Notes: generated from the sequence alone by a model not told the origin. A DNA stretch of 64,000 nt from Salinicoccus albus DSM 19776 (GCF_000385175.1 NZ_ARQJ01000025.1:62001-126000); one strand, 5' to 3'. Counted from the first letter of the stretch, positions 31,111 to 40,638 are shown. Program-made: numbers and translations.

Positions 31111-32595
31111 ATGTCTAAATTAACATTACAACAATTGGAAGCTCATTTATGGGAGTCAGCAAATATACTAAGAGGTTCAATCGATTCCTCTGACTATAAA
31201 AATTACATATTTGGCTTATTATTTTTAAAGCGTTTAAGCGATGTGTTCATAGAGACGGCTAAGCAAATCGAACGCAAAGAAGGCGACGATTACGGTTGGT
31301 ATGATCGTGACGAGCATCAATTCTTCATACCTGAAAGAGCACGTTGGACAGAAATACAAATTCAAACTCACGACATAGGTAATATGCTAAACAAAGCTTT
31401 CGAGGCTCTGGAGGAAGAAAATCCTTCTTTAGTGGGTGTATTCGCAAGTATCGATTTCAATGACAAAGATAAGCTGCCGGATAAATTATTGCTGCAACTT
31501 ATTCAACACTTTTCTAAGATTGACCTTAGCAATGAAAATTTGTCAGAACCAGATATGCTTGGCCGTGCATATGAGTATCTAATTAAACAGTTCGCAGATG
31601 ATGCTGGCAAAAAAGGTGGCGAATTCTATACTCCCTCTAAAGTAGTGGAGTTGATTGTTAACTTAATTAAGCCAGAAGAAGGCATGCGAGTATCTGACCC
31701 AACTGTTGGATCAGGTGGTATGTTAATTCAGTCGGTAGACTATATCAAATCACAGGGTGGTAATCCTCGAAATTTAACTCTACATGGGCAAGAGAGAAAT
31801 CTCAATACATGGGCTATATGTAAGATGAACTTACTCCTGCATGGTCTGAGTGACCATCAGATTGAACGTGGAGATACGATACGCGAACCGAAGCTATTAG
31901 GTGAAGATAAAGAATTACTATTGTACGACAGGGTTATCGCCAACCCGCCTTTCTCACTTAAAAACTGGGGAAGAGAAGAAGCAGAAGCCAATGAATATGG
32001 TCGTTTTAGATTTGGGATTCCACCCAAAAATGCTGGAGATTTTGCTTTTGTACAACATATGGTCGCAACGCTTAATCATGAAGGTAAAGCCGGTGTGGTA
32101 ATGCCTCATGGAGTGCTCTTCCGTGGGGGAGCTGAAGGCAAGATACGTGAAGGTCTTTTAAAAGAAGATTTAGTAGAAGCAATTATTGGTTTACCCTCTT
32201 CCCTATTCTACGGCACTGGAATTCCGGCGAGTATCTTGATTTTGAACCGAAATAAAGAAGATAAACAAAGAGAAAAAGTTTTTATATTGGATGGTTCTAA
32301 GGATTTTCAAGAAGATAAAAATCAGAACTTACTTCGAGACAAAGACATTGAAAAAATAGTATCAGCTTATGATAGTTGGGAAGATGTAGAAAAATATTGT
32401 CGAGTCGTTGATATTGAGGAAATTAAAGAGAATGAATACAACTTAAATATAGCAAGATACATAGATACTACAGAAGAGGAAGAGGAAATCGATGTACAAG
32501 CTACATTAAAGGACTTGAAAAAATTAGAGCAGGATAGAGATCAAATAGAAGAAAAGATGTATGGGTATTTAAAGGTGCTTGGGTATCATGAATGA
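31111..32595 (+). CDS. hsdM: Type I restriction-modification methylase HsdM
   Basis: The N6-adenine methyltransferase subunit of a type I RM complex. The protein is 494 residues. The N-terminal helical domain (1-150) contains SDYKNYIFGLLFLKRLSDVF; motif I is DPTVGSGGML near 197 and the catalytic motif IV is NPPF near 279. GGAGAGTG precedes the ATG. hsdS starts before its stop and hsdR overlaps hsdS, so the three form one coupled operon. It begins only 51 bases after rlmH. Confidence 0.97.
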   Translation: MSKLTLQQLEAHLWESANILRGSIDSSDYKNYIFGLLFLKRLSDVFIETAKQIERKEGDDYGWYDRDEHQFFIPERARWTEIQIQTHDIGNMLNKAFEALEEENPSLVGVFASIDFNDKDKLPDKLLLQLIQHFSKIDLSNENLSEPDMLGRAYEYLIKQFADDAGKKGGEFYTPSKVVELIVNLIKPEEGMRVSDPTVGSGGMLIQSVDYIKSQGGNPRNLTLHGQERNLNTWAICKMNLLLHGLSDHQIERGDTIREPKLLGEDKELLLYDRVIANPPFSLKNWGREEAEANEYGRFRFGIPPKNAGDFAFVQHMVATLNHEGKAGVVMPHGVLFRGGAEGKIREGLLKEDLVEAIIGLPSSLFYGTGIPASILILNRNKEDKQREKVFILDGSKDFQEDKNQNLLRDKDIEKIVSAYDSWEDVEKYCRVVDIEEIKENEYNLNIARYIDTTEEEEEIDVQATLKDLKKLEQDRDQIEEKMYGYLKVLGYHE

Positions 32596-33832
32596 GTGGA
32601 TCAGTCTAAAACTCGAAGATGTAGCTGAAATATCTGGAGGAGGTACACCAAGTAGACAAAAAGTAGAGTATTGGAATGGAGAAGTCAAATGGGCGACTCC
32701 AACTGATATAACAAAAAATAATAATAAATATTTATATAATACTGAAGACACTATAACTGAAGAGGGTCTTAATAGAAGTTCAGCAAAATTAATTCCTGAA
32801 AATAATGTATTAATGACTAGTCGTGCATCTATTGGTAAATGTGTAATTAATAAAATACCAACTGCAACAAATCAGGGTTTTACTAATTTTATTAGTAAAA
32901 AATATAAAATTGATTCTGAGTTCCTATATTATCAATTACTTTTTCATGCAAAACATTTTGAACAATTGGGAGCAGGAAGTACTTTCAAAGAAATAAGTAA
33001 AAGCGAGTTAAGATCTTATAATATAAATATACCTAAACAAATCCAAGAACAGCAAAAAATCGCAAACATCCTTTCTACTGTGGATGAGATGATAGATAAA
33101 ACAGAAGTTATTTTAACTCAAACAGAGAAAGTAAAAAAAGGACTGATACAAAAGCTTCTCACCAAAGGTATTGACCATACGAAATTTAAGCAAACAGAGA
33201 TTGGATATATTCCTGAGGAATGGGAGGTAAAGCAATTTTCTGAGTGTATAAATGTTAACCCTACTTATCGATTGAAGAAAGGTGAAAATGTTCCATTCGT
33301 TGAAATGGCAGCCGTCCAAGAAAATAGGAAAGAGATTTCGTATTTTAGTGAACGAGTTGTTGGAATTAGTGGTGGCTCAAGATTTTCAATAGGAGACACA
33401 CTATTTGCAAGAATTACTCCATGCACTGAGAATGGGAAAATAGCTTTTGTAGAAGAGATGACAAGTCAATTTGGTATGGGATCTACAGAATTTATTGTGT
33501 TTTCTCCGAAAAAGGATCAAATAATTCCTCAATATGTGTATTATTTAGTTAGATCCCATAGAATAAGAGATTACGCTATCAAAAGAATGATTGGTACAAC
33601 AGGTCGCCAGAGAGTTCCTAAAATTGTGTTTATTGAAGAGCTATTTATAGGTCTACCAACAAAAAAGGAACAACAAAAAATCGTAGATATCTTAACCTCC
33701 GTAGACAACAAAATTATTGCAGAAGAACAAAAACTTTCGCAACTCCGATCCCTTAAAAACGGTCTCATGCAACAACTGTTAACGGGAAAGCAACGGGTTC
33801 AAGTCGATAACAATGAGGAGGTTCCACTATGA
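32588..33832 (+). CDS. hsdS: Type I RM specificity subunit HsdS
   Basis: This subunit sets the bipartite target sequence. The protein is 414 residues with two target-recognition domains (about 5-150 and 205-345), each followed by a conserved helix; QQKIANILSTVDEMI (about 156) and QQKIVDILTSVDNKI (about 360) are the matching repeats. ATG 32588 overlaps the hsdM stop. The first half is markedly more AT-rich than hsdR, as expected for exchangeable recognition domains. The target sequence cannot be read from here. Confidence 0.96.
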   Translation: MNEWISLKLEDVAEISGGGTPSRQKVEYWNGEVKWATPTDITKNNNKYLYNTEDTITEEGLNRSSAKLIPENNVLMTSRASIGKCVINKIPTATNQGFTNFISKKYKIDSEFLYYQLLFHAKHFEQLGAGSTFKEISKSELRSYNINIPKQIQEQQKIANILSTVDEMIDKTEVILTQTEKVKKGLIQKLLTKGIDHTKFKQTEIGYIPEEWEVKQFSECINVNPTYRLKKGENVPFVEMAAVQENRKEISYFSERVVGISGGSRFSIGDTLFARITPCTENGKIAFVEEMTSQFGMGSTEFIVFSPKKDQIIPQYVYYLVRSHRIRDYAIKRMIGTTGRQRVPKIVFIEELFIGLPTKKEQQKIVDILTSVDNKIIAEEQKLSQLRSLKNGLMQQLLTGKQRVQVDNNEEVPL

Positions 33833-36777
33833 ACAAAGCACAAGCTTTTAATGAAGAAACGTTAGTAGAAAATCGAATGCTTAACCAACTTCAAGAGCTT
33901 GGCTACACTTACGTTCAAGGCATGGAACTGAATCAGGAGCGCACGTCCAACACTGAAGTCGTACTCAAGTATCGCTTAACCGAGGCGATCAAACACCTGA
34001 ATCCATGGGTCAATGATAATAATTTAAATAAAGTCGTTCGGAACATCACGCATATGGATGCAGGCAGCTTGATGGAAGCCAATCAGCATTTTCATGAATT
34101 GCTGGTTAACAAATTATCGATTCAACAAGATCTCGGGGGCGGTCGAAAAAATCAGACAGTGACTTTGATTGATTTCGATAATATTGATAACAATGACTTC
34201 GTGGTCACAAATCAACTGGGAGTGACCCACTCCACTGGCACAATTTATCCGGACATTATGATTTATGTCAATGGACTGCCTTTGGTGGTGATTGAATGTA
34301 AAAGCCCGGATTTACCCCCGGATATGCAGCTGGGGGAAGGGGTCCGGCAATTACGACGTTACCAGGATGATAACGAAAAATTATTTCACTACAACCAATT
34401 TTTAATCTCGACCAGTAAGGATCGAGCCAAGGTCGGTACGATTGGTGCACAGGCCAGGCACTACAGTACATGGAAGGAACCCTATCCCCTATCTGATGAA
34501 GATGTTAGCGAAAATGCCTCAGCCCAGGACATACTCACAGCGGGAATATTGGATAGAGAACGACTGTTTGATATCATCCAAAACTTTATTGTCTATGAGC
34601 CGGAAGATGGTCGCGTTGTTAAGAAGATGGCACGTTATCAGCAGTATCGTGCGGTGAACAAGGCTGTTGAGCGTATTCTCACTGGTAAGCATCCGCAATC
34701 AAGGGGAGGCGTTGTATGGGCAACACAAGGCTCTGGTAAATCATTGGCGATGGTCTTTTTATCGATGAAGTTACGTCGAATGGAAGCATTAAAAAATCCA
34801 ACCATTGTGGTCGTTACAGACCGACAAGACTTAGACCGACAGATTACAGCAACATTTAGAGGCAGTGGATTTCCAAATCTTCAACAGGCGGAGTCTGTCG
34901 AAGAGTTGAAATCCCTTCTACAACAAGGGCCAGGCACTACCGTGATGACACTGGTCCAGAAGTTTCAGACAGATGAGGATGAAGAGTATCCATTGTTGAC
35001 GGATGCAGAGAATGTGATTGTATTGGTCGATGAGTCTCACCGTACCCAGTACAGCTCTTTGGCTTTGAATATGCGGACCGGTTTGCCGAATGCGACATAC
35101 ATTGGGTTTACGGGGACACCCATTGATAAGGAAGACAAGAGCACCCTCCGGACTTTTGGCAGTTATATCGATAAATATTCCATCGAAAAGGCGGTGGAAG
35201 ATGGTGCGACCGTACCGATCTTCTATGAAGCACGCCTCGTTGATTTACATGTCCAGGGGGAGACGATTGACACCCTATTTGAGCGCTTCTTCAGGGAATA
35301 TTCAGATGAAGATAAAGAACGTATTAAACAAAAGTATGTGACTGAACAAGCATTGACGGAAACACCGAAACGCATTCGATCCATCGTTCTGGATATGATT
35401 GAACATTACGAGCAACATATTGAACCGAATGGATTTAAAGCGCAGGTGGTAACGGTATCCCGCGAAGCAGCAGTCACATATAAAAGATTTTTGGATGAGC
35501 TCAGTGACTATGAATCTGCAGTGGTTATTTCCGGTAAACACAATGATTCACCGGAAATGCGGCAATATGCCTTGTCCGTCGCTGAAGAAAAAGAAGTGAT
35601 CGAGCGATTTAAGAAGCCATTAGATGAAGATCCACTCGCTTTTATCATTGTGTGTGATAAATTAATCACCGGTTTCGATGCGCCGATTGAACAGGTCATG
35701 TACTTGGATAAGCCATTAAAAGAACATAACCTCCTGCAAGCCATCGCAAGAACGAACCGGAAATATGATCATAAGAAGTATGGTCTAATCGTAGACTACT
35801 ACGGTGTCTCTAGGTTTCTGGAAAATGCACTGGGAATATTCCATGATGATGATGTCAAAGGTGCGATGTTCCATGTAAATGAGGAAATTCCAAGATTACA
35901 ATCCAGGCACCGTCGGGTGATGCAGTTCTTTGATGGCCTCTCCCGTAATGATCTGGAAGGTCACATCAGCGTCCTTGAGCCTGAAGATCAGCGTAATGCT
36001 TTTGATACCGCATTCAAGAAGTTCTCGGAAAGCATGGATATGATCATGCCGAGTCCGCAGGCACAACCCTTTATCGATGATTTAAAGTGGCTGGGTAAAG
36101 TGAGGAAACATGCGAAATCCCGTTACTACATCGATGACGGGACCATGGATATTTCAGATACTGGCGGCAAGGTGCGGGAATTGATTGAGGAATATGTATA
36201 TGCGACCTCGCCTAAAATATTATTTGAACCCGTCAGCATTCTATCCACTCAATTTGATGAAAAATTAGATGCAATCAAGGAACCGGAAGCAAAAGCCGCT
36301 GAAATGGAACATGCGATTAAACATGAGATCCGAATCAAGTTTGATGAAAATCCGGTCAAATATACCTCTTTAAGAGAACGGCTGGAACTACTCATTGAGC
36401 AGCGTAAAGAAAGACAGCTGGCATTCGAAGACTTATTCGAAAGTTATCAGGAGCTGCGGGAAGAATTGACAAACCTGGATAAAGAGAAGCAGTCTTATGG
36501 TTTGAAAGATACAAAACACATCCCGTTTTATCAACTGTTGGAAGAACGTGCGCCAGAAGGCGTTGAAGAGGAGAAAATTAAAGATTTAACTGAAATTATT
36601 ACTGAGATTATTGAAGACAATGCAGTGATTGACTGGACAGAAAAAGAAGAAGTGAAACGACAGATGCGAAAAAAATTAAAAAAACATTTGAGAGCCAGCA
36701 CGATTCCGAATAACCAAGTAGAATCACTGACTTCAGAGCTCATTCAGCTGGGTGAAATTCATTATAATATCAAATAA
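33829..36777 (+). CDS. hsdR: Type I RM restriction subunit HsdR
   Basis: The DNA translocase and nuclease subunit. The protein is 982 residues. The PD-(D/E)xK nuclease is visible as PDIMIYVNGLPLVVIECKSP (about 141-160), Walker A as TQGSGKS (about 300), the DEAD-type box as VDESH (about 400) and helicase motif VI as QAIARTNR near 640. A charged helical C-terminus binds the rest of the complex. The ATG overlaps the hsdS stop. The frame is intact with all key motifs, so the system is probably active. Base composition is closer to the core genome than hsdS. Confidence 0.97.
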   Translation: MNKAQAFNEETLVENRMLNQLQELGYTYVQGMELNQERTSNTEVVLKYRLTEAIKHLNPWVNDNNLNKVVRNITHMDAGSLMEANQHFHELLVNKLSIQQDLGGGRKNQTVTLIDFDNIDNNDFVVTNQLGVTHSTGTIYPDIMIYVNGLPLVVIECKSPDLPPDMQLGEGVRQLRRYQDDNEKLFHYNQFLISTSKDRAKVGTIGAQARHYSTWKEPYPLSDEDVSENASAQDILTAGILDRERLFDIIQNFIVYEPEDGRVVKKMARYQQYRAVNKAVERILTGKHPQSRGGVVWATQGSGKSLAMVFLSMKLRRMEALKNPTIVVVTDRQDLDRQITATFRGSGFPNLQQAESVEELKSLLQQGPGTTVMTLVQKFQTDEDEEYPLLTDAENVIVLVDESHRTQYSSLALNMRTGLPNATYIGFTGTPIDKEDKSTLRTFGSYIDKYSIEKAVEDGATVPIFYEARLVDLHVQGETIDTLFERFFREYSDEDKERIKQKYVTEQALTETPKRIRSIVLDMIEHYEQHIEPNGFKAQVVTVSREAAVTYKRFLDELSDYESAVVISGKHNDSPEMRQYALSVAEEKEVIERFKKPLDEDPLAFIIVCDKLITGFDAPIEQVMYLDKPLKEHNLLQAIARTNRKYDHKKYGLIVDYYGVSRFLENALGIFHDDDVKGAMFHVNEEIPRLQSRHRRVMQFFDGLSRNDLEGHISVLEPEDQRNAFDTAFKKFSESMDMIMPSPQAQPFIDDLKWLGKVRKHAKSRYYIDDGTMDISDTGGKVRELIEEYVYATSPKILFEPVSILSTQFDEKLDAIKEPEAKAAEMEHAIKHEIRIKFDENPVKYTSLRERLELLIEQRKERQLAFEDLFESYQELREELTNLDKEKQSYGLKDTKHIPFYQLLEERAPEGVEEEKIKDLTEIITEIIEDNAVIDWTEKEEVKRQMRKKLKKHLRASTIPNNQVESLTSELIQLGEIHYNIK

Positions 36778-36810
36778 AGATATAACTGTGATGGTTATAT
36801 CTTTATTTTT
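36773..36810. terminator. Bidirectional terminator after hsdR
   Basis: AATAAAGATATAAC (36773-36786) and GTTATATCTTTATT (36794-36807) are perfect 14-bp arms followed by a T-run, with A residues on the other side. It serves hsdR and the convergent YgjP-like gene. Confidence 0.85.
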
Positions 36811-37558
36811 TACTGTCATTTGATTGTCTGTTTTGCAGGCTGTGCAGTGCCATACCATGGACCCGTAACCAGTCTTTGGATGCTTTATAATGCGGCAGAG
36901 TATTGCGAACAATCCGCCAGAATCTATCATTGTGTTCCAATTCAATCAGATGAGCAAGCTCGTGAACAATGACATAATCAATGACCCTAACCGGCGCCAT
37001 CGCAAGCTGCCAGTTTAAATAGATATCGCCGTTTTCTGTACATGTCCCCCACCGTTTCAGTTGTGATTTAAGTTTGATTGATTTGGGTCTAACATTCATA
37101 ATATCCTGATACATTTTAGAACGTTCTACCACTTTGTTTGTCCCATGTTTTTTGTACCAAGCAATCATTGCTCGTTCCAGCTGAAATTGTATTTTGTCCT
37201 GTGGCCATTCTTCCGGCACTTCAGCAATAAATCGGCCTTGTTGAAACTGTATCGAAGTTGATTTTACTTTTTTGTTATACACTTTTAATCGATAGTTCCT
37301 GCCCAAATATGGCAATTTCTCACCACTGACAAATTCAATCGGTTGAACCGATGCTTTCACTTCATTTAAATCTTCAATTTTTTGTAGAATCCATGCAGCT
37401 TTTTTGTGTAGTAGCTGACTCAGCGTGACTTCATCTTTGTCCGCCGGTGCATGGACTTCGACACCATTGATTAGGTTTACTGTGATTTTGAGGTCATTGC
37501 GTTTTTCTTTATATAATGTGTAATATATTTCTGTGGTTCCATATTTTATGATTGGCAT
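36803..37558 (-). CDS. YgjP/DUF45-type metal-dependent hydrolase
   Basis: A 251-residue protein whose C-terminal part carries VIVHELAHLIELEHNDRFWRIV, a zincin motif HExxH with a third His, plus KRWGTC upstream. This is the YgjP/DUF45 (SprT-related) family, often encoded beside type I restriction genes in bacterial genomes. Its substrate is unknown; a protease role linked to the RM system is only an inference from neighbourhood. The ribosome site is weak. It converges on hsdR and shares its terminator. Confidence 0.88.
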   Translation of the reverse strand: MPIIKYGTTEIYYTLYKEKRNDLKITVNLINGVEVHAPADKDEVTLSQLLHKKAAWILQKIEDLNEVKASVQPIEFVSGEKLPYLGRNYRLKVYNKKVKSTSIQFQQGRFIAEVPEEWPQDKIQFQLERAMIAWYKKHGTNKVVERSKMYQDIMNVRPKSIKLKSQLKRWGTCTENGDIYLNWQLAMAPVRVIDYVIVHELAHLIELEHNDRFWRIVRNTLPHYKASKDWLRVHGMALHSLQNRQSNDSKK

Positions 37559-37679
37559 GATGTACCTACTTTCAATATCTTACTCTTATAATATTATAGC
37601 AAAAATATATAATAGTATTATGAAGTGAAAAAGAGAGACTCATAAAGGAGGTAACACGGGATTAAGAAGAAAGGAAGGA

Positions 37680-37944
37680 GCATGAATATCTAATAATTTT
37701 TTTGGATCCATTGAAATTAGCTATTTGGAAAGTCGCTTCTACGATACTGCAACGAAAACAAAAAGGTTAATAGTCAAAAAAACAGTAACACACCGTCTTA
37801 TGGTAGTATCACGGAAAAATATGCAGTTACTCACAAAAATTTAACTGAGTCAAATGTTGAAATTTTACTAAAAAATTCTATAATTATCATTTGGTTTCAA
37901 AATATGTTAATATTAATAGAATATCAATTCGATTAGGGGCAATA
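37680..37944 (+). pseudogene. Decayed coding remnant before the HipA-like gene
   Basis: Between 37559 and 37945 no intact gene exists. From about 37685 one frame reads FFGSIEISYLESRFYD, and after a one-base shift near 37782 another reads SYGSITEKYAVTHKNL up to about 37870. Both look protein-like, which suggests a frameshifted fragment. I do not recognise the family. GGAAGGAG lies just upstream at about 37673, next to an ATG that stops after three codons. Confidence 0.3.
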
Positions 37945-38811
37945 ATGTTTACTATAGTAGACCTATCTAACTGGAATTTTAGCTACGAAAAAATGGTGTC
38001 AGGTACTAGAAAGAAAACCTGGGTAAAGAATAGTAACCAGACATATTTATTTAAAGAGCCAAAATATAATTCTAATGAAATTTGGACTGAAAAAATTACC
38101 GCTGAAATAGGAAAGAAAATCGGTTTTAATACTATGGAAGTTTGTTTTGCTGAAAATGGTGAAAGCCAAGGTGTAATACTAAAGAACTTCGTAAGAAAAG
38201 ATGAAGAATCAATTGAAGGTGCTGAAATATTATCAGCCTTTATTGAAGGTTTCGATCCTTTTTCACTTAAAGATTATTTTATTGAGAATATTTTTGAGGC
38301 CCTGGAAGCGGAAGGGTACTTACCCTTTATACTTCAAGACTTAGTAGATCAATTTATTTTTGATATTCTAATCGCTAATCAGGATCGACATAGCGAAAAT
38401 TGGGCCATTATTAGAAATGCTGAAGATCATACTATCAAATTTGCTCCAATTTATGATAATGGTTCTTCGTTAGGTTTTAATTTAGAAAGCAGTAATATGG
38501 AAAGATATAACTCTGGAGAAAAGAAATTAAGTTCATTCAATAACAAGTCTAAATCTATTATAGGCGTAAACTGTAAAGAAAGACCTAAATCAAAATTATT
38601 ATTTTTATATTTACATATAAACTTCAGGGACGAAGTGATAGAAAGTTGTAACAAAATTAATACATTGTCTGAAGAACATATTTTTCAAACACTATCAGAC
38701 GTTCCAAAGGACATAATGCAGCATACGCAAAAAGAGTTTGTAACAAAATTGCTATTATCCAGAAAGGAAATGATTCTGGATTGGCAAAAGGAGTGTGAGT
38801 GTCATGAATAA
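37945..38811 (+). CDS. HipA-like serine/threonine kinase (stand-alone kinase domain)
   Basis: A 288-residue protein with the HipA/CtkA kinase core. FKEP near residue 35 fits the ATP-binding Lys. NQDRHSEN holds the catalytic Asp147 and Asn152, and YDNGSSLGF holds the metal-binding Asp171. The distances (5 and 24) match E. coli HipA Asp309, Asn314 and Asp332 almost exactly. The HipA N-terminal subdomain is missing here but appears in the next gene, as in split HipS/HipT systems. ATG 37945 follows TAGGGGC. HipA-family kinases phosphorylate translation components such as GltX or TrpS; the target here is unknown. No HipB-type HTH gene is adjacent. Confidence 0.82.
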   Translation: MFTIVDLSNWNFSYEKMVSGTRKKTWVKNSNQTYLFKEPKYNSNEIWTEKITAEIGKKIGFNTMEVCFAENGESQGVILKNFVRKDEESIEGAEILSAFIEGFDPFSLKDYFIENIFEALEAEGYLPFILQDLVDQFIFDILIANQDRHSENWAIIRNAEDHTIKFAPIYDNGSSLGFNLESSNMERYNSGEKKLSSFNNKSKSIIGVNCKERPKSKLLFLYLHINFRDEVIESCNKINTLSEEHIFQTLSDVPKDIMQHTQKEFVTKLLLSRKEMILDWQKECECHE

Positions 38812-39550
38812 GCTCTGGTTAATTTGGCAAAATGAAGATACTAGAAAGAAATATCATATAGGGACTTTAACTAAACAAAAGGATCACTATTTCTTTGAAT
38901 ACAGTAATAAATATAAATTTAGAGGTCTAAGAGATGCTCAAAAAAATGGGTATTCATATTTATTCCCTTTTAAAGACTTAGACAAAAAATATAGAAACAG
39001 CGTAATGTTTCCAACGTTTACTAAAAGACTCCCCAGTAAAAGCAGACCTGATTATGTAAAGCTTTTGAAGATGTTTGGTTTAGATGAAAATGCTTCAGAT
39101 ATGGAAATCTTGAGGATTACGAAAGGTAAGACAGGTGTTGATAATTACGAGTTTATAACACCCCTCACAGTAGAAGGGAATAAGTTAGATACTCAATTTT
39201 TCATAGAGGGTATTAGACATTATGATTTTTCAGATATAGCTAATCCTGAAAAGTATTTTGAAGAAAATCCTGAATTAAATCTGATCAAAGATCCGATGGT
39301 GCATGATTCTACAGCAATTAAAATTTTAACTAAAAACAATCATGTACTTGGTTATATTCCTGCTGTATATTCTAAGATTTTAACTGAGATGATGGATTGT
39401 ACTCGATTAAAATTAAATGTGAGTCATGTAAATAGAGACACTCTGCCTCAATTGGCTTTATACGTAAATATTAAAGCTTCTATACCTCTATCATTTTTAA
39501 ATGAATTTTCAGATGACTTTGAAATTATGGATATGGAATCCAGAGTATAA
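38804..39550 (+). CDS. HipA-N-subdomain (HipS-like)/HIRAN fusion protein
   Basis: A 248-residue protein coupled to the kinase gene by an 8-base overlap, with AAAGGAG 10 bases before its ATG. The N-terminal 120 residues resemble the HipA N-terminal subdomain: YHIGTL...FFEYSNKY, then FPTFTKRLPSKSRPDYVKLL and SDMEILRITKGKTGVDNYEF. Residues about 130-230 look like a HIRAN domain (DSTAIKILTKNNHVLGYIP), a fold that binds DNA 3' ends in helicases such as HLTF. In HipBST systems the separate N-subdomain HipS is the antitoxin, so this protein may restrain the kinase and sense DNA. That role is inference. Confidence 0.7.
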   Translation: MNKLWLIWQNEDTRKKYHIGTLTKQKDHYFFEYSNKYKFRGLRDAQKNGYSYLFPFKDLDKKYRNSVMFPTFTKRLPSKSRPDYVKLLKMFGLDENASDMEILRITKGKTGVDNYEFITPLTVEGNKLDTQFFIEGIRHYDFSDIANPEKYFEENPELNLIKDPMVHDSTAIKILTKNNHVLGYIPAVYSKILTEMMDCTRLKLNVSHVNRDTLPQLALYVNIKASIPLSFLNEFSDDFEIMDMESRV

Positions 39551-39567
39551 AAGATAAATTAATTCAT

Positions 39568-39598
39568 AAGCAGCTCGGGAGAGTTGCTTTTTTATTTT
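39568..39598 (+). terminator. Terminator after the HipA-like/HIRAN pair
   Basis: AAGCAGCTC (39568-39576) pairs with GAGTTGCTT (39581-39589) with one G-T, over a GGGA loop, followed by TTTTTTATTTT. Confidence 0.7.
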
Positions 39599-39686
39599 CA
39601 GTTTTAGTAGAAAATGATTTATACAAGAGGTTTGTCATCTTTAAATTTAGAAGGATTAAAATAATTAAGAATGGCTTTTTCCCTTC

Positions 39687-40610
39687 TTAATTATTTTCGA
39701 AGCTCTCATTAATGAATGGTTTTGCTTTTTCTAGGTCTTCTTCGCTTCTTAAAGTGAGTGCAACGTTACCTGTTCCATAATGTCCAATATTGGTAACATC
39801 TCTGCTGAAGCCTTTTTCAAATTCAATTTTTGAACTATCACCTTTCACATAGATAATTATTGCTTGTTTTCTGGGAAATGCTTCTACACATACAAAATTT
39901 TTAATTCTCTTAAACGCTCCATAGAATTTTAATTTTTTGAATTGAATTTCGTCACTTAAAGCCATTATATAGTCATGTAGACTTTCAAAAATGTTACTTA
40001 AATTTTCATCTATTAGAGTAAGGTTATCTTCAAAAGTATTTTGATAGTTGGCAGTTCTAATCATATTTATTGATGAAACAGGCGCTGTAGCTTGATTGTT
40101 TTGAGCTGTCGTCGTATTTACTAAGTCTAGTAATAAATAATTATCTTCATAATGCTTATATCTATATAACTCAATATTTCTATCAATTAACTGCACAGCA
40201 TGTTCATCATATTTCGTAAAACCGCCTGCTATACAAACTAACCTAGGATTGGTCCAATCCATTTCATTCGCGATTGCTTTGCCGTATTTCTCCATTACCA
40301 GCATTTTGAATTCAGCTTTATGGTCTAATAACCATTCAAGGTAAAATAAACCTTGATTGATTACATTCTCATTTGTTGCCCTTTTATATTCTATTATCAC
40401 GGGGGAATTATTCTCGTCTATACCTAATGTATCAATTCTACCTCCATGCTTTGGCCCTGTCGGATATTCACTTCCTAAGAATTTGATACCCAGAAAGGTA
40501 TCTAAATTATTCTCAATCATTATTTGCAATGTTTTTTCTATAGTCATTGATTTGCCTACTAATTCAGTTACCTCATTATTGTTTAAAGAAAATAATTTTA
40601 TATCTCCCAA
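39687..40610 (-). CDS. DUF91/NucS-like putative nuclease with DUF5655 domain
   Basis: A 307-residue protein. The N-terminal half has GRIDTLGIDENNSPVIIEYKR, the acidic D...ExK core of the PD-(D/E)xK fold as in DUF91/NucS-type proteins. The C-terminal 110 residues (FKKLKFYGAFKRIKNFVCVEAF to the end) fit DUF5655. The start is TTG with AGGGG before it. Its job is unknown; DNA cleavage is plausible from the intact active-site residues. It lies beside the HipA/HIRAN pair on the opposite strand and just before a broken IS30 element. A hairpin with arms TTAAGAA/TTCTTAA overlaps its stop. Confidence 0.75.
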   Translation of the reverse strand: MGDIKLFSLNNNEVTELVGKSMTIEKTLQIMIENNLDTFLGIKFLGSEYPTGPKHGGRIDTLGIDENNSPVIIEYKRATNENVINQGLFYLEWLLDHKAEFKMLVMEKYGKAIANEMDWTNPRLVCIAGGFTKYDEHAVQLIDRNIELYRYKHYEDNYLLLDLVNTTTAQNNQATAPVSSINMIRTANYQNTFEDNLTLIDENLSNIFESLHDYIMALSDEIQFKKLKFYGAFKRIKNFVCVEAFPRKQAIIIYVKGDSSKIEFEKGFSRDVTNIGHYGTGNVALTLRSEEDLEKAKPFINESFENN

Positions 40611-40638
40611 ATATATCCCCTGCCATTTCGTTTAGAAT

